Shown piece after piece: positions 9,058 to 20,062 of a stretch of DNA of 41,793 nucleotides (within the stretch, counting starts at the first letter, position 1; each line of letters opens with the position of its first letter). The stretch comes from Thermoanaerobacterales bacterium 50_218 (lineage in GTDB: Bacteria > Bacillota > DSM-12270 > Thermacetogeniales > Thermacetogeniaceae): assembly GCA_001508855.1 (NCBI GenBank), contig LGFL01000008.1:1-41793 (forward strand), in the 5' to 3' direction. The position numbers were made by a program, and so were the translations under genes. The notes below the pieces were generated by a model. It worked only from the letters and a program-made list of their open reading frames with translations. It did no database searches and had not been told where the DNA came from.

Positions 9058-10905
9058 TTACTTCTGATCATCGTCAACAACCTTGTAATCGGCATCTACG
9101 GTTTTACCCTGACTACCAGTAGTGCCTCCCGCTGCTCCAGTTGTTCCACCACCGCCCGCTGCTGCCTGCTGTCCAGTTTGCTGGTAGATGCGAGAGGTGA
9201 TGTCGTAGAGCACCTTTGTCAGGTTTTCGGTCTTCTGCTTGATTTCATTGACATCGTTCCCCTCAAGGGCCTTCCGGAGTTCTTCCTTTGCTTTATTGAC
9301 CTGCTCAGTTTCTTGGGAAGTCACCTTGTCACCAAAATCCTTGAGGGTCTTTTCTGCTTGATAGATCACACTATCTGCCTGGTTCCTAGCTTCAGCAAGC
9401 TCACGCCGCTTCTTGTCTTCCTCGGCATACTTTTCCGCTTCCTTGATCATTCTCTGGATTTCTTCCTCTGTCAAGTTCGTCGTCGAAGTAATGGTAATTT
9501 TTTGCTCTTTACCTGTTCCCAGGTCTTTAGCAGACACATGGACAATGCCATTGACATCAATGTCGAACTTGACTTCGATCTGGGGCACTCCTCGAGGAGC
9601 CGGAGGAATCCCTTCCAACCGGAAGCGACCAAGGGTCTTGTTGTCAGCAGCCATTGGCCGCTCTCCCTGGAGCACGTGAATCTCTACGGAAGTCTGGAAG
9701 TCGGCTGCAGTAGTGAAAATTTGGCTCTTGGACGTAGGAATCGTGGTGTTTCTCTCGATGATCTTGGTAAACACTCCACCAAGGGTTTCGATTCCAAGGG
9801 AAAGCGGGGTTACGTCAAGGAGCACAATGTCCTTGACCTCTCCTGCAAGGACACCGGCCTGAATGGCTGCTCCCAAGGCCACGACTTCATCAGGGTTGAT
9901 CCCCTTGTGAGGCTCTTTTCCGAGAACCCTTCTGATGGTCTCCTGAACGAGAGGTACTCTTGTAGAGCCACCGACGAGGATCACCTTATCGATGTCTTTA
10001 GGTTCCAAACCTGCGTCAGACAATGCCTGATGAATGGGCTCAATCGTTTTCTCTACAAGGTCGGTAATCAATTCTTCGAATTTCGCCCGCGTCAGAGTCA
10101 TCTCCAGGTGCTGTGGCCCTTCGGGAGTAGCAGTAATGAAAGGCAGGCTGATCGTCGTCTGAGTGACACTGGAAAGCTCGTGTTTGGCCTTCTCAGCAGC
10201 GTCCTTAAGGCGCTGCAGAGCCATTCGATCCTTAGAAAGGTCAATACCAGTTTCCTTCTTAAACTCACTGATCAGGTAGTTCATGATCCGCTCATCGAAG
10301 TCATCACCACCAAGGTAGTTGTTACCACTGGTGGCTTTGACCTCAAAGACACCGTCTCCAAGCTCGAGGATGGAAACATCAAAGGTTCCGCCACCAAGGT
10401 CGTAGACGAGGATAATCTGGTCTTCGCCTTTATCGAGCCCGTAAGCGAGCGCTGCCGCTGTCGGCTCATTGATGATCCGCAAAACTTCGAGACCGGCAAT
10501 CCGGCCAGCGTCCTTGGTGGCTTGGCGCTGACTGTCGGTAAAGTAAGCGGGAACCGTAATTACGGCTTTCGTCACCGGTTCTCCCAGATAAGCCTCGGCA
10601 TCTGCCTTTAACTTTTGCAGGATCATCGCTGAGATTTCCTGAGGTGTGTACTCCTTATCATCTATCTTAACCTTGTAGTCGCTTCCCATCTTCCGCTTGA
10701 TCGAACGAATAGTGCGCTCAGGATTGGTGATCGCCTGCCTCTTGGCAAGCTCACCAACGAGACGCTCACCAGTCTTGGTAAAAGCGACAACCGACGGAGT
10801 AATTCTGCTCCCTTCGGCATTGGGAATGACGACCGGCTGACCACCTTCCATGATCGCCATACAGGAGTTAGTCGTCCCCAGGTCAATCCCGATAACCTTA
10901 CTCAT
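9058..10905 (-). CDS. dnaK: Hsp70 chaperone DnaK
   Basis: 615 residues with Hsp70 signatures: [10 protein letters not shown] at the N-terminus, [23 protein letters not shown], and the substrate-binding domain beginning at [11 protein letters not shown]. The tail is a Gly/Ala-rich linker ending in acidic VVDDD. It is an ATP-dependent holdase/foldase working with DnaJ and GrpE. Its start overlaps grpE by eight bases, so translation is probably coupled. A long open frame on the opposite strand here is an antisense shadow. Confidence 0.98.
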   Translation of the reverse strand: MSKVIGIDLGTTNSCMAIMEGGQPVVIPNAEGSRITPSVVAFTKTGERLVGELAKRQAITNPERTIRSIKRKMGSDYKVKIDDKEYTPQEISAMILQKLKADAEAYLGEPVTKAVITVPAYFTDSQRQATKDAGRIAGLEVLRIINEPTAAALAYGLDKGEDQIILVYDLGGGTFDVSILELGDGVFEVKATSGNNYLGGDDFDERIMNYLISEFKKETGIDLSKDRMALQRLKDAAEKAKHELSSVTQTTISLPFITATPEGPQHLEMTLTRAKFEELITDLVEKTIEPIHQALSDAGLEPKDIDKVILVGGSTRVPLVQETIRRVLGKEPHKGINPDEVVALGAAIQAGVLAGEVKDIVLLDVTPLSLGIETLGGVFTKIIERNTTIPTSKSQIFTTAADFQTSVEIHVLQGERPMAADNKTLGRFRLEGIPPAPRGVPQIEVKFDIDVNGIVHVSAKDLGTGKEQKITITSTTNLTEEEIQRMIKEAEKYAEEDKKRRELAEARNQADSVIYQAEKTLKDFGDKVTSQETEQVNKAKEELRKALEGNDVNEIKQKTENLTKVLYDITSRIYQQTGQQAAAGGGGTTGAAGGTTGSQGKTVDADYKVVDDDQK

Positions 10906-11593
10906 CCTTTCTCTCCTCCTTTTCTGGGATTTCGGTATTCGCTTCTTTTTGTTCAGAAATAGTCTCTTCAGCAGCAGAATTTTTGGCGACTTTCACCAAG
11001 GCAGGCCGTAAGACCTTTCCATGCAATAAATACCCTTTGCGGACTTCTTCGATAACACTCCCATCAGGCCATTGATCTGTATCCACCTGTTCAAAAGCCT
11101 CGTGATAAACAGGATCAAATTGCTTGCCAACAGCCTCGATAGGCTCTAAACCGTTTTGACCAAGAACATTTAAAAACTGCCGGTAAATCATGTCGATCCC
11201 AGTAACCACATTTTCTGGAAAAACCGCTCTTGCTGAAGCCAGTGCTCTTTCGAAATTATCAAGCACTGGAAGCAACTCCTGGAGTAAATCTCTTGCCGCA
11301 AAGCGGCGGATCTCCTCCATCTCCTGGCGCATCCGCCTCCGGAAGTTTTCAAAGTCCGCAGCCAAGCGAAGGTAGCGCTTATTGACTTCTTCGAGTTCTG
11401 CTTCCTTTTCTTTCAACTGTCGCTCAAGCTCCAGACGAACCTTGTCTTCCTCAGGAATAAAGACCTCTTCTTCGATATCTTCAGCTGTTTCCTCCACTAC
11501 CTCTTTATCTATATCCTCAGTTTTTCCCTGTTCCACTTCCATATTCTTGGATTCGCATTCCTGAGTCATTTCCTTTTCATTCAAATCTTTCAC
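10898..11593 (-). CDS. grpE: Nucleotide exchange factor GrpE
   Basis: 231 residues. An acidic, coiled-coil N-terminal half (many Glu and Lys, residues ~20-75) precedes the GrpE core ([24 protein letters not shown]) and the C-terminal beta domain with [17 protein letters not shown]. GrpE releases ADP from DnaK and can act as a thermosensor. The GTG start overlaps the chaperonin stop (GTGA); an ATG eight codons downstream is an alternative. It is encoded after the Group III chaperonin rather than directly after hrcA, which is unusual. Confidence 0.96.
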   Translation of the reverse strand: MKDLNEKEMTQECESKNMEVEQGKTEDIDKEVVEETAEDIEEEVFIPEEDKVRLELERQLKEKEAELEEVNKRYLRLAADFENFRRRMRQEMEEIRRFAARDLLQELLPVLDNFERALASARAVFPENVVTGIDMIYRQFLNVLGQNGLEPIEAVGKQFDPVYHEAFEQVDTDQWPDGSVIEEVRKGYLLHGKVLRPALVKVAKNSAAEETISEQKEANTEIPEKEERKDE

Positions 11594-13164
11594 CCCTCTT
11601 TCTGCTCAAGCTCGAGATTCCCGGAATCTTTGCGTGAATCTTTTTTCCGGATGATGGTGTCGATCCTCAAGATCGCCTCAGCAAGCTCTCCGGCTACCTT
11701 TAGAGCATGAATTTTCACAAGAACGGGATCGACCACACCCTTTTCCCAAAGGTCGCAAACTTCCCCACTATCACAGTCTATTCCCAGACAATCACTATTT
11801 TTCTCGATCTGAGCGGCGACAACATCACCAAGCTTTTCCAGAGCATTGAATCCGGCATTGGTAACAATCTGGGTAAAGGGGCGTTTCAATGCTTCGATCA
11901 CGCAGTCGAGACCATAAGCAGCCATGCCCCGCAACTCGGATTTGGCTTTTTCCAGGTCTCTGGCAACAGCAAGTTCGACACTTCCTCCTCCGGGAACGAC
12001 TCCACCCTTGAGAGCAGCTTGGACGGCACTGGCTGCATCCCTGGCAATGCGCTCCCTTTCCCCTACGACTTCTTCAGTCGCTGCTCCAACTAAGATGGTG
12101 GCGAAAGGTTTTCCGGCCCCACCTTCGATCCGAATCTGTTCTCTTTCCTCATCCTCCCACGCACGCTGGGCAGAACCCAAGTACCTTTCCAGTTCAGCCG
12201 GGGGTTTCCGCAAACCCGTTCTTTTCAGTGGCCAGGCACCTGTGTGTTCAGCAACACGGTACCACTCTTTGTAAGGAACCCTCCTGACCACCATCACCCC
12301 GGCATCTGCGAGCATTTCCTCGGCGCAGTCATCCACACGCCTGTCAACAAGGATCAACTTGACTCCGAGATTGATAACTTTTAACAGGTTCTCCTGAAAC
12401 TCTTCCCGAAGACGCAAATAACGATTAACCCCGGCCTCGGTAGTCAAAACACTCTCTTCAATCTCTTCAGGAGCAAGAGCATCATCGATGATCAAAATCC
12501 GGGGATTGAGAACCTCTTGGGGCATCTGTTTGTTCAGACGCCCTTTAGTGATTAGAACCCCCTCAAAAACCTGGTTTTCCAACCCCTCAACCGCGGAGAT
12601 GCAGTCTCTGAGTTTAAAAGCAGGATCAAGAAGTTTTTCCTTTCCTACCATTCGAGCCGCCTTGATGATCAGTTCGGCGATATCCTCTTGATCACGCCCA
12701 GCAATCAAGGCCACCTTGTAAAGAAGCGGATCATCAGGCCCCTGAATCGGGTGCGCCCTCCGCTCAAAAGAAGAAATCGCCCTCCTAATCCCTACCCGCA
12801 TCCCTTCAAGAACACGAGCGACAGGCACACCTCTGATCACCTGATTAAGCCCCTCGGTAACCAGAGCACCTGCCCAGATGGTAGCAGTTGTCGTACCATC
12901 ACCGACCTCCTTTTCCTGGGCGCGGGCGGTATTGATCACCATCTTTGCTGCCGGATGAGTTGCCTCCATCTCCTCAAGAATGGTAACCCCGTCATTGGTA
13001 ATCGTCACTGACCCGAAATTGTCTACCAGCATCGTATCCATGCCTTTAGGACCAATCGTTCCTTCGACAGCAGAAGCGACAGCCCTGACGGCGTTGACAT
13101 TGGTCATCAAGGCATTCAAGCGCTGGTCAACTTCTTTACCATCGGTCACCTGTTTCAAAGTCAA
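11590..13164 (-). CDS. Group III (archaeal-like, TCP-1/thermosome-related) chaperonin
   Basis: About 524 residues from a TTG at 13164 that has GAGGAGG nine bases upstream; the upstream in-frame TTG would put that ribosome site inside the gene. It carries TCP-1/thermosome motifs: [24 protein letters not shown], an apical segment ([19 protein letters not shown]) and [12 protein letters not shown]. It is clearly not GroEL, which is encoded separately at 29517-31130. Such Group III chaperonins were described in Carboxydothermus and related Firmicutes in the same place, between hrcA and grpE; they resemble group II rings with a built-in lid and work without GroES. Position downstream of CIRCE predicts heat-shock control by HrcA. 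Confidence 0.93.
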   Translation of the reverse strand: MTLKQVTDGKEVDQRLNALMTNVNAVRAVASAVEGTIGPKGMDTMLVDNFGSVTITNDGVTILEEMEATHPAAKMVINTARAQEKEVGDGTTTATIWAGALVTEGLNQVIRGVPVARVLEGMRVGIRRAISSFERRAHPIQGPDDPLLYKVALIAGRDQEDIAELIIKAARMVGKEKLLDPAFKLRDCISAVEGLENQVFEGVLITKGRLNKQMPQEVLNPRILIIDDALAPEEIEESVLTTEAGVNRYLRLREEFQENLLKVINLGVKLILVDRRVDDCAEEMLADAGVMVVRRVPYKEWYRVAEHTGAWPLKRTGLRKPPAELERYLGSAQRAWEDEEREQIRIEGGAGKPFATILVGAATEEVVGERERIARDAASAVQAALKGGVVPGGGSVELAVARDLEKAKSELRGMAAYGLDCVIEALKRPFTQIVTNAGFNALEKLGDVVAAQIEKNSDCLGIDCDSGEVCDLWEKGVVDPVLVKIHALKVAGELAEAILRIDTIIRKKDSRKDSGNLELEQKEG

Positions 13165-13194
13165 ATCATTTGGCCTCCTCAATTCAGCGAACCA

Positions 13195-13214
13195 CCCCTC
13201 CCTACTGGGAGGGG
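13195..13214 (-). other. Strong GC hairpin between hrcA and the chaperonin gene
   Basis: CCCCTCCC (13195-13202), loop TACT, GGGAGGGG (13207-13214) form a perfect eight-base stem that can extend through flanking ACC/GGT. On the transcribed strand no T-run follows, so it is not an obvious terminator. It lies just upstream of the chaperonin ribosome site and could be an mRNA processing, stability or translation-control element. Confidence 0.6.
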
Positions 13215-13262
13215 TTGGTTAAAAACCATCTTTCTTCGAGAATCGCCAATCCCTGTTTGTCA

Positions 13263-14297
13263 TCACAAGAGCCTCGACCGCGTAAGAACCTCAGAAAGAG
13301 CATGTGTAATGTACTCGATCACCGCAATCGCTCGAGCGTAGTCCATCCGCATCGGGCCCAACAACCCAACAGCACCCACAACATTTCCTCCAAAGGTGTA
13401 CACTGCGGTAACCACACTGCAGTCTTCGACTTCCTGGAATTTATTTTCTTTTCCGATCCTCACATTAATCCCAGTAGGCTGAGTTTCCATCAGCAAAGAC
13501 TTCAGTACTTCTTCTCCTTCGATCAGGTCGAGCAATTCCCGAACCCTTCTGATATCTCTATATTCCGGTTGTTTCAAAATGTTGCGCGCACCGCCCAGAT
13601 AGAGGCCCTCTGCTGACTCCTTCGTGAGAAGTGTCTCAATAATTTCGAGGGTTAGATCGATCAACTGTCTCTTCCGAGTTAGCTCATCGTAAACACCCCG
13701 CAGCATAGTGCGGGTGATCTGAGAAAAAGTCAGTCCCCGGAAATAACTATTGAAAACTTGAGTAATCTGCTCCAGTTCTTCGGGAGTGACGGGAACAGGG
13801 AGATCGACTACTTTGCTTTCCACCCATCCACTTTCAGCCATAACGACCAGCAGTGCTTTTTGAGGTGCCAACTGCAAGAACCTGATCTGATGAAAAGTAG
13901 CATTCTCCAACTGGGGTCCTGACAAAAATACAAGGTAATCGGTCAACTGAGTCACCAGTTTTATGGTATCCTGAATGAGAGTTGCCAATTCACGAACCTG
14001 TCTGGCAAAAACGGCTTTGATCAGGTTTTCCTCTTTTTCCGTCAGAGAGCCTTTCTGCATTAACTGGTCAACATAATAGCGGTAACCTTGCTGCGACGGG
14101 ATCCTTCCCGCGGATGTATGCGGCTGTTCGATCAGACCCATTTCTTCCAGGTCTGCCATTTCGTTCCTGATGGTTGCCGGGCTAACACCCAACTTGTACT
14201 TGCGGGCAATCGTCCGTGACCCTACTGGCTCAGCAGTTGCAATGTGCACCTCCACAATTGCCTCCAGTATCTGCTGCTTTCTCTTGCTCAATTTCAT
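13263..14297 (-). CDS. hrcA: Heat-inducible transcription repressor HrcA
   Basis: 344 residues from the ATG at 14297, which has AAGGCGG eight bases upstream (GTG 14306 is an alternative). The N-terminal winged helix (RKQQILEAIVEVHI, YKLGVSPATIRNEMADLEEMG) binds CIRCE; the middle and C-terminal domains have the HrcA pattern, ending with the GPMRMDYARAIAVIEYI signature. HrcA represses chaperone operons when active and needs GroEL to fold, linking titration of chaperonin to derepression. A perfect CIRCE lies 21 bp upstream and a second precedes groES, so autoregulation and control of groESL are expected. Confidence 0.97.
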   Translation of the reverse strand: MKLSKRKQQILEAIVEVHIATAEPVGSRTIARKYKLGVSPATIRNEMADLEEMGLIEQPHTSAGRIPSQQGYRYYVDQLMQKGSLTEKEENLIKAVFARQVRELATLIQDTIKLVTQLTDYLVFLSGPQLENATFHQIRFLQLAPQKALLVVMAESGWVESKVVDLPVPVTPEELEQITQVFNSYFRGLTFSQITRTMLRGVYDELTRKRQLIDLTLEIIETLLTKESAEGLYLGGARNILKQPEYRDIRRVRELLDLIEGEEVLKSLLMETQPTGINVRIGKENKFQEVEDCSVVTAVYTFGGNVVGAVGLLGPMRMDYARAIAVIEYITHALSEVLTRSRLL

Positions 14298-14318
14298 TGG
14301 TGCCACCGCCTTAGCTGA

Positions 14319-14345
14319 TTAGCACTCTTCAAAGAAGAGTGCTAA
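14319..14345. promoter_or_regulatory. CIRCE operator upstream of hrcA
   Basis: TTAGCACTC (14319-14327), nine-base spacer, GAGTGCTAA (14337-14345): a perfect match to the CIRCE inverted repeat bound by HrcA. It sits just downstream of a sigma-A-type promoter on the minus strand, in the expected position to block transcription of hrcA-chaperonin-grpE-dnaK-dnaJ. Confidence 0.97.
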
Positions 14346-14357
14346 AATTCTAAATTC

Positions 14358-14386
14358 AACATACCATTACCCTTCTCTTTTGTCAA
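14358..14386 (-). promoter_or_regulatory. Sigma-A promoter of the hrcA-dnaK operon
   Basis: On the minus strand TTGACA (14381-14386) and TATGTT (14358-14363) are separated by 17 bases. The -35 box is consensus. CIRCE begins 12 bases downstream of the -10 box, so the operator covers the start-site region. Confidence 0.85.
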
Positions 14387-14394
14387 TAGGGACA

Positions 14395-14427
14395 AGCCGA
14401 AGGGGCAAAACAGAGGGCTATTCGGCT
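14395..14427 (-). other. Hairpin between hemW and the hrcA promoter, possible weak terminator
   Basis: AGCCGAA (14395-14401) and TTCGGCT (14421-14427) can pair around a 19-base loop. Only a poor T-rich stretch follows on the minus strand, so termination of the spoIIP-murJ-lepA-hemW transcript here is possible but weakly supported. Confidence 0.35.
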
Positions 14428-14445
14428 ACGAGCAGGTGGATCACC

Positions 14446-15591
14446 TTAGACGAAGTGAGCAAGAACATAGTTTGCCAGCAGTCGTCCCCTGCCTGTGAGG
14501 AAAATATTTTCCCCGTCATCACCGATCAATCCCTGTCTTTTCATCTCTTCCAGTTGTGTTCCGTAAAGCTGGTCAAACGAAATTTGGAAGCGCTGCTGAA
14601 AAACCTTTCTGGAAAGGCCGCGCCTCAGGCGCATCCCCATGATGATCGTATCCAGGCGCTCCTGTTCCGGGGTCTGCCGCTCCTCCCAGGCGCGGGGCAA
14701 CTCCCCTTTGCTAATGAGCCTGATATAGGTACCCAGGTCCTCATGATTGGCGTAGCGGGTTTTCCCGAGGTAGCCGTGGGCGCCAGCACCGAGCCCCAGG
14801 TATGGGAGGTTGTACCAGTAAGTAAGGTTATGCCTGCATTCCTTGCCAGGTAAAGCATAGTTAGAAATCTCGTATCTCTGATAACCGCGCCTGGAAAGGG
14901 TTTCTTCAGTTACTTCCCACATCACCACCTGTTCCTCTTCACTGCAAGGTTGAACCCGGCCCGAGGCAACATCTTCTGCCAGAGGAGTTCCTTCTTCCAA
15001 AGTGAGCCCGTAAACAGAAAGGTGCTCCGGTCGCAGGCTGAGAGCACGCTCAAGAGTGTCTCTCCAGTGCTCAAGGGATTGCCCGGGAATTCCATAGATG
15101 AGATCAAGGTTGATGTTTTCGAACCCGGCGTTGCGCGCCTCTTCGAATGAAGAGTAAATTTCTCCGACACCATGGATCCTGCCCAGCAATTCCAGTTCAC
15201 CAGGTTTAAAAGACTGTGCGCCCAGGGAAATACGGTTGAAACCGGCGCTCCGAAGTTCCCTGAGACCAGTTTCGGCAATAGTTCCAGGATTGGCTTCCAC
15301 AGTGATTTCGATTTCCCCGGAAAAAGTAAAGCTCATGGCGCACAGTTCCAGAAGGCTGCTCAGTTCCCCAGGAGGAAGAACGGTGGGAGTCCCCCCACCA
15401 AAGTAGACCGAGGTGATTTCTCGCCTCCCTAAAAGGGAGGTATAAAGCGAGATTTCTTCCTTCAAAGCCCGAAGGTACCTGGACACGAGAAGCTCCCCAT
15501 CTTCCCCAGGTGGTAGCGGTATCGAGTTAAAAGCACAGTATCTGCACTTTTTAACACAAAAAGGGATGTGAAGGTAAATGGCAAGCCCCAT
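14446..15591 (-). CDS. hemW: Radical-SAM heme chaperone HemW
   Basis: 381 residues from ATG 15591. Radical-SAM C-x3-C-x2-C is in the first 25 residues (CVKKCRYC) followed by F, the HemW/HemN pattern; YFGGGTPT and the HemW-typical HNLTYWYNLPYLGLGAGAH segment follow. It lacks the N-terminal extension of true HemN coproporphyrinogen dehydrogenase and at ~380 residues matches HemW, which binds heme and transfers it to client proteins. It lies directly after lepA, the conserved Firmicute order lepA-hemW-hrcA. Confidence 0.93.
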   Translation of the reverse strand: MGLAIYLHIPFCVKKCRYCAFNSIPLPPGEDGELLVSRYLRALKEEISLYTSLLGRREITSVYFGGGTPTVLPPGELSSLLELCAMSFTFSGEIEITVEANPGTIAETGLRELRSAGFNRISLGAQSFKPGELELLGRIHGVGEIYSSFEEARNAGFENINLDLIYGIPGQSLEHWRDTLERALSLRPEHLSVYGLTLEEGTPLAEDVASGRVQPCSEEEQVVMWEVTEETLSRRGYQRYEISNYALPGKECRHNLTYWYNLPYLGLGAGAHGYLGKTRYANHEDLGTYIRLISKGELPRAWEERQTPEQERLDTIIMGMRLRRGLSRKVFQQRFQISFDQLYGTQLEEMKRQGLIGDDGENIFLTGRGRLLANYVLAHFV

Positions 15592-15619
15592 CAAAACCAG
15601 TCCCCTTTTTTATCAATCA

Positions 15620-17434
15620 TCAATCCTTGTCGACACGGAGCACTGCCAGAAAAGCTTCCTGCGGGATCTGCACCTTCCCCACCTGCTTCATTCTCTTTTT
15701 CCCTTCTTTCTGCTTCTCCAGTAGTTTGCGCTTTCTGGTGACATCACCACCATAGCACTTCTCGAGAACGTTCTTGCGAAGCGCCTTCACCGTCTCCCTG
15801 GCGATCACCCTGCTTCCAATTGCCGCCTGTATGGGAACATCGAACAACTGCCGCGGGATCAGTTTTTTCAGTTTCTCAACGAGAGCCCTCCCGCGAGCAT
15901 AAACCTGGTCCTTATGCACAATCACTGAAAGGGCATCAACCACCTCTCCGTGAACGAGGACATCGAGCTTCACCAGTTCCGAAGCACGGTATCCAATAAC
16001 CTCGTAGTCGAGAGAGGCATAACCGCGGCTGCAAGACTTGAGTTTGTCGAAGAAGTCGAAGATGATCTCCGCAAGGGGAAGTTCGTAAACAACCTGAACC
16101 CTCGTCTGGGAGAGGTAGTTCATCTCCTTAAAAACGCCTCTTTTCTCCTGCATCAGTTCCATTACCGAACCCAGGTAGTCAGTTGGAGTGATCACCGTCG
16201 CCCGGACGAATGGCTCCTCAACAGAGGCGATCTCTCCGGAATCCGGCCAGAGGCTAGGATTGTCCACAAGAACCACTTCCCCATTCCTCTTGGTAACCCG
16301 GTAGACAACATTAGGTGCTGTCGTCACCAGGTCGAGGCCGTACTCGCGTTCCAATCGTTCCTGAACGATCTCCATGTGGAGAAGCCCCAAGAACCCGCAG
16401 CGAAAACCAGAACCAAGAGCTGCTGAAGTTTCTGGCTCGTACTGGAAAGCGGCATCATTAAGTTTCAGTTTCCCTAAAGCACTCCGGAGTTCTTCAAAAT
16501 CCCCAGGATCGACAGGAAACATCCCGCAGTACACCATTGGCTTAACCTGGCGGTAGCCAGGCAGTGGTCGCGGTGCCGGTCTCTCTGCATCTGTAATCGT
16601 GTCTCCGACTCGCGTATCCTCAACGTTTTTCACCCCAGCAGCCAGATAACCAACCTCTCCTGGCCCCAGTTCCTCGACAGGTTCCAGTTCTGGCGTGAAA
16701 ATCCCAACCTCGGTTACCTCGAAAACCTTTCCTGTCGACATCATCTGGATCTTCATCCCGCGGCAAACCCTGCCGTGAACAACACGGATGTAGGAGATCG
16801 CTCCTTTGTAAGAATCGAAATGGGAATCGAAAATGAGCGCCTGCAGAGGGGCATCAGGGTCACCACAAGGAGGAGGAACGCGGCGAACGAGAGCCTCCAA
16901 AACCTCCTTGATCCCCCAGCCCTCTTTTGCGGAAACCAGGAGGGCGTCCTTTGTGTCCAGGCCAAGAACTTCTTCTATTTCTCTTGCTACCCTCTCGGGG
17001 TCAGCTACAGGAAGGTCGATCTTGTTGATCACCGGGATGATTTCCAGACCTGCATCAACGGCGAGATAAGCATTAGCGATGGTCTGGGCTTCTACACCCT
17101 GAGAGGCATCGACAACCAAGAGAGCACCCTCACAGGCAGCGAGGCTCCGGGAAACCTCGTAACTGAAATCAACATGACCGGGTGTATCGATCAGATTCAA
17201 AAGGTAGTCTCTTCCATCATCTGCCTGATAGTGAAGGCGGACCGGTTGAAGCTTGATGGTGATCCCCCGCTCCCTCTCAAGTTCCATTTTATCGAGAACC
17301 TGCTCGACCATCTCGCGGGGGTCGAGGGCCCCAGTAAACTCTAACAGCCGGTCGGCAAGGGTTGATTTGCCGTGATCAATGTGAGCAATGATGCAAAAGT
17401 TTCTGATTTGTTGCTGAGGAATCACTCTTACCAT
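15620..17434 (-). CDS. lepA: Elongation factor 4 (LepA), ribosome back-translocating GTPase
   Basis: About 604 residues. The GTPase domain has AHIDHGKST (P loop), DTPGHVDF and NKIDLP; EF-G-like domains III and V follow, then the LepA-specific C-terminal domain ([22 protein letters not shown]). It acts on stalled or mistranslocated ribosomes. The gene overlaps the murJ stop; GTG 17437, ATG 17434 and GTG 17425 are all in frame behind GAGGAAGG, and the ATG was chosen without decisive evidence. Confidence 0.97.
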   Translation of the reverse strand: MVRVIPQQQIRNFCIIAHIDHGKSTLADRLLEFTGALDPREMVEQVLDKMELERERGITIKLQPVRLHYQADDGRDYLLNLIDTPGHVDFSYEVSRSLAACEGALLVVDASQGVEAQTIANAYLAVDAGLEIIPVINKIDLPVADPERVAREIEEVLGLDTKDALLVSAKEGWGIKEVLEALVRRVPPPCGDPDAPLQALIFDSHFDSYKGAISYIRVVHGRVCRGMKIQMMSTGKVFEVTEVGIFTPELEPVEELGPGEVGYLAAGVKNVEDTRVGDTITDAERPAPRPLPGYRQVKPMVYCGMFPVDPGDFEELRSALGKLKLNDAAFQYEPETSAALGSGFRCGFLGLLHMEIVQERLEREYGLDLVTTAPNVVYRVTKRNGEVVLVDNPSLWPDSGEIASVEEPFVRATVITPTDYLGSVMELMQEKRGVFKEMNYLSQTRVQVVYELPLAEIIFDFFDKLKSCSRGYASLDYEVIGYRASELVKLDVLVHGEVVDALSVIVHKDQVYARGRALVEKLKKLIPRQLFDVPIQAAIGSRVIARETVKALRKNVLEKCYGGDVTRKRKLLEKQKEGKKRMKQVGKVQIPQEAFLAVLRVDKD

Positions 17435-19002
17435 CACCTTCCTCTATTATGCCTCAGGCGTTTCTGAATGAGGTCAAAGATCAATTGCAGTTCCTCCAAG
17501 TGCAGCAGATACGCCAGAGCAAGATAAAGGATGATTCCCGTAAAAACTCCTGCACCGACAGCGACCAACTGAGATAATTTCGATGCCGTTCCCAGGATCC
17601 CTTCCACCCTACCAACCACCGCATAACTGAAGACAGCCACGAAAACAGAAGAAAGAAAGGCACCTGCTCCCGAATACAGGATCCGGCTTCCTCCAAGAGC
17701 CCCTACCTTCCACCTGAGAACCACTAAGAGAACGATCATGTTGACGATACCTACAACCGAATAGGCAAGGGCAAGTCCTCCATGACCGAGAACCCTGATC
17801 AATAAAATATTGAGGACGATGTTCAGAAAAACTGTCACCACTCCAACAATAACAGGTGTTTTTGTGTCCTTCAGGGCGTAGAAAACTCTGTTCAGCACGA
17901 GCGCCCCCGAGTAACCAACAATCCCAAATGAGTAGTAAAAGAGGGCAACAGCGGTTGCCTGCGTGTTTTCAGGAGTAAACCTTCCAGCCTCGAATAACAG
18001 TCTAATGAGAGGAACACCAAGGGCAATTAAAAAAGCAGTAGCCGGGAGCGTTAAAAAGTTCACTGTCCTGAGACCGAGGCTGGCAGTACGGCGAAATTGG
18101 TCCCACTCCTTCCTGGCTGCCTGGCTGGTGAGTGTGGGAAAAACTGCAGTCCCAATGGCGACAGCAAAAATTCCTATCGGCACCTGCATCAAGCGCTGGG
18201 CAGTCCGCAGAGCTGCCAGAAGCCCACCGGGAAGCTCAGAAGCCAGATTTTGGCTCACGAAGAGGTTGAACTGAGAAGCAGAAAGTCCCACCAACACAGG
18301 GAACACGAGCACACCGATCTGCTTGATTCCTGGATGCCGCAGGTCGAGAACCGGTCTGTAGCGCAAACCCAAGCGCAGAAGAGGGGGGATCTGAACAGCG
18401 AAATTCAAGACCGCACCTCCGACAACACCGAGCGAATAAGCAGTGATGCCCAAGTAGGGAGCCAAATTCCAGCCAACCGCAATAATGGTCAAGTTGTAGA
18501 GAACCGAACCAAGAGCCGGAGCAGTGAAGTGCTTGTAGGAATTGAGGATCCCGGTGGTGACCCCACTCAAGCCCATAAAAAAAGTTTGCACAAACATGAT
18601 CCTAGTAAGATGAACCGTAAGCTCGATTTCCCGGTCACTAAACCCAGGAACAAGGATCCTGATCAGCTGGGGTGTAAAGATAAAGCCAAGGGTGATTCCA
18701 AACAACAGCAACAAAATAATCAAATTAAGGAGACTGCTTGCTACATACCACCCTTCTTCTTCCCGAGCCGTGGCCACATACCCCCCGAAAACGGGGATAA
18801 AGGCCGAACTTAAAGCACCTCCAACAAGGATCATATAGATAAAATCAGGAATAGAAAAGGCGGCGTTGTAAGCATCAGTGACCCTGTTCTGACCAAACTG
18901 AGCATAGAGAGCAAGGTCACGAACATAGCCCAGAATTCTTGAAAGGATCATTGCCACAGTAAGGATCCCGGCGGCCCGCGCCACTTGTTCGCGCTCCGAC
19001 AT
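17434..19002 (-). CDS. murJ: Lipid II flippase MurJ (MviN)
   Basis: 522 residues with about 14 hydrophobic helices. The MviN/MurJ N-terminus is recognisable ([47 protein letters not shown]). MurJ flips lipid-linked peptidoglycan precursor across the membrane. The gene starts at ATG with GGAAAGGTGA and overlaps lepA by one base. Insertion of murJ between spoIIP and lepA is a variation of the usual Clostridia order. An AT-rich stretch upstream (GATAAT on the minus strand near 19041-19046) might hold a weak promoter. Confidence 0.94.
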   Translation of the reverse strand: MSEREQVARAAGILTVAMILSRILGYVRDLALYAQFGQNRVTDAYNAAFSIPDFIYMILVGGALSSAFIPVFGGYVATAREEEGWYVASSLLNLIILLLLFGITLGFIFTPQLIRILVPGFSDREIELTVHLTRIMFVQTFFMGLSGVTTGILNSYKHFTAPALGSVLYNLTIIAVGWNLAPYLGITAYSLGVVGGAVLNFAVQIPPLLRLGLRYRPVLDLRHPGIKQIGVLVFPVLVGLSASQFNLFVSQNLASELPGGLLAALRTAQRLMQVPIGIFAVAIGTAVFPTLTSQAARKEWDQFRRTASLGLRTVNFLTLPATAFLIALGVPLIRLLFEAGRFTPENTQATAVALFYYSFGIVGYSGALVLNRVFYALKDTKTPVIVGVVTVFLNIVLNILLIRVLGHGGLALAYSVVGIVNMIVLLVVLRWKVGALGGSRILYSGAGAFLSSVFVAVFSYAVVGRVEGILGTASKLSQLVAVGAGVFTGIILYLALAYLLHLEELQLIFDLIQKRLRHNRGR

Positions 19003-19074
19003 CTGGAGTCACCTTTCCAATAAATAAAAGATGCCTTTTAAGATATTATCACTTCCCGCCTTTTAAAGAAAGAT

Positions 19075-20031
19075 TCACCGCTCAGATTCTTCCTCGAGAA
19101 GCACTTCTCCAAGAGCGAGAGCAAAACAGCGAGCCGCCCCCAGTGCCTCCTCAAAAGTGTTCTTCTCACTGCCAACCTCAACAAGGAAAGCATGAGGAAA
19201 GAGGTGCTGGTTGTAACGACCTGGCATCAGCCTCACTTCCTTGAGTACCCCGGGAAATTTTTCTTCAAGCTTGTGGGCAACCTTCTGGGCAAAAGCGTAG
19301 TTCTCTCTCCAGTGGGGATTGGGAAACCTCTCCCCGGTTCCCACAATGATCAGGATCACAGCCACACTTTTTCCATCGACACTGGCCACCTGTTTCCTTT
19401 CCAAACCGGCATCCCTGTGGACATCAATCAATGCTTTCAAGGTGGGATAATCTTTGACGAGGCGCGCCCCCGTGACCTCGGACTTGATATAAGACCTAGC
19501 AAAATCAGGATAATCGTGGAGCGTCAGGTCGTGGATCGCCCTTATTCCCTGCTCCTCAAGAACTCTGACCATCTCATCAGCAACGAGGCTAACGCCACCG
19601 TTTCTCCCCTCTACTTTCGGTTTCCCATCAAGAGGAACGTAGGTTTCAGCATTATGAGTGTGGTAAAAAGCCACCTTAACAGGCTTTTCTTGCTCAGCTT
19701 TCTCCTCACTGAAAAAAAAGTCCTCAGAAATCGGCTTTTCGCTGACCTCTTCAAAGATCCTGCTTGAGGCAACTGCCAGGGACTCATCCTCTCCAGTGAA
19801 TACCGGAAGCCCCCTCTGGAGAAGCACCTGAGGAGAATCCAGGTCAATCCCAGTAAGGAAAACGAATAATTCCGGTAAAAATCGCCAGTTGGGCTTGTTC
19901 CAACTGCCCAAACCCAGTTTCAACAACCCCTCCAGGGGAAGGTCGTGAGGTGATCCGATCAGGGGAAACCACAAGATCCCCCAGGCGAAGAAGCAACAAA
20001 AAAACACCAGGAAAATGAGACCCCTTCTCAA
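19075..20031 (-). CDS. spoIIP: Stage II sporulation protein P (SpoIIP)
   Basis: About 318 residues. A single hydrophobic N-terminal helix (LIFLVFFCCFFAWGILWF) anchors it, followed by the amidase/endopeptidase domain with FYHTHNAETYVP (metal-binding His), DVHRDAG, LIIVGTGERFPNPHW and a C-terminal VEVGSEKNTFEEA. SpoIIP cleaves septal peptidoglycan with SpoIID during engulfment, so this is a spore-former. Start: TTG 20031 has GGGGGAG six bases upstream; TTG 20037 lies too close to that site. The gpr protease gene often found beside it is absent here. Confidence 0.93.
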   Translation of the reverse strand: MRRGLIFLVFFCCFFAWGILWFPLIGSPHDLPLEGLLKLGLGSWNKPNWRFLPELFVFLTGIDLDSPQVLLQRGLPVFTGEDESLAVASSRIFEEVSEKPISEDFFFSEEKAEQEKPVKVAFYHTHNAETYVPLDGKPKVEGRNGGVSLVADEMVRVLEEQGIRAIHDLTLHDYPDFARSYIKSEVTGARLVKDYPTLKALIDVHRDAGLERKQVASVDGKSVAVILIIVGTGERFPNPHWRENYAFAQKVAHKLEEKFPGVLKEVRLMPGRYNQHLFPHAFLVEVGSEKNTFEEALGAARCFALALGEVLLEEESER

Positions 20032-20062
20032 CTGCAACTCCCCCCAACCTTGTCTCTCTCAA

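Noticed and set aside
9043-10611. 522-codon open frame on the + strand opposite dnaK
   Set aside because: It is antisense to the conserved dnaK frame, has no family sequence and no ribosome site; long antisense frames are common opposite Hsp70 genes.
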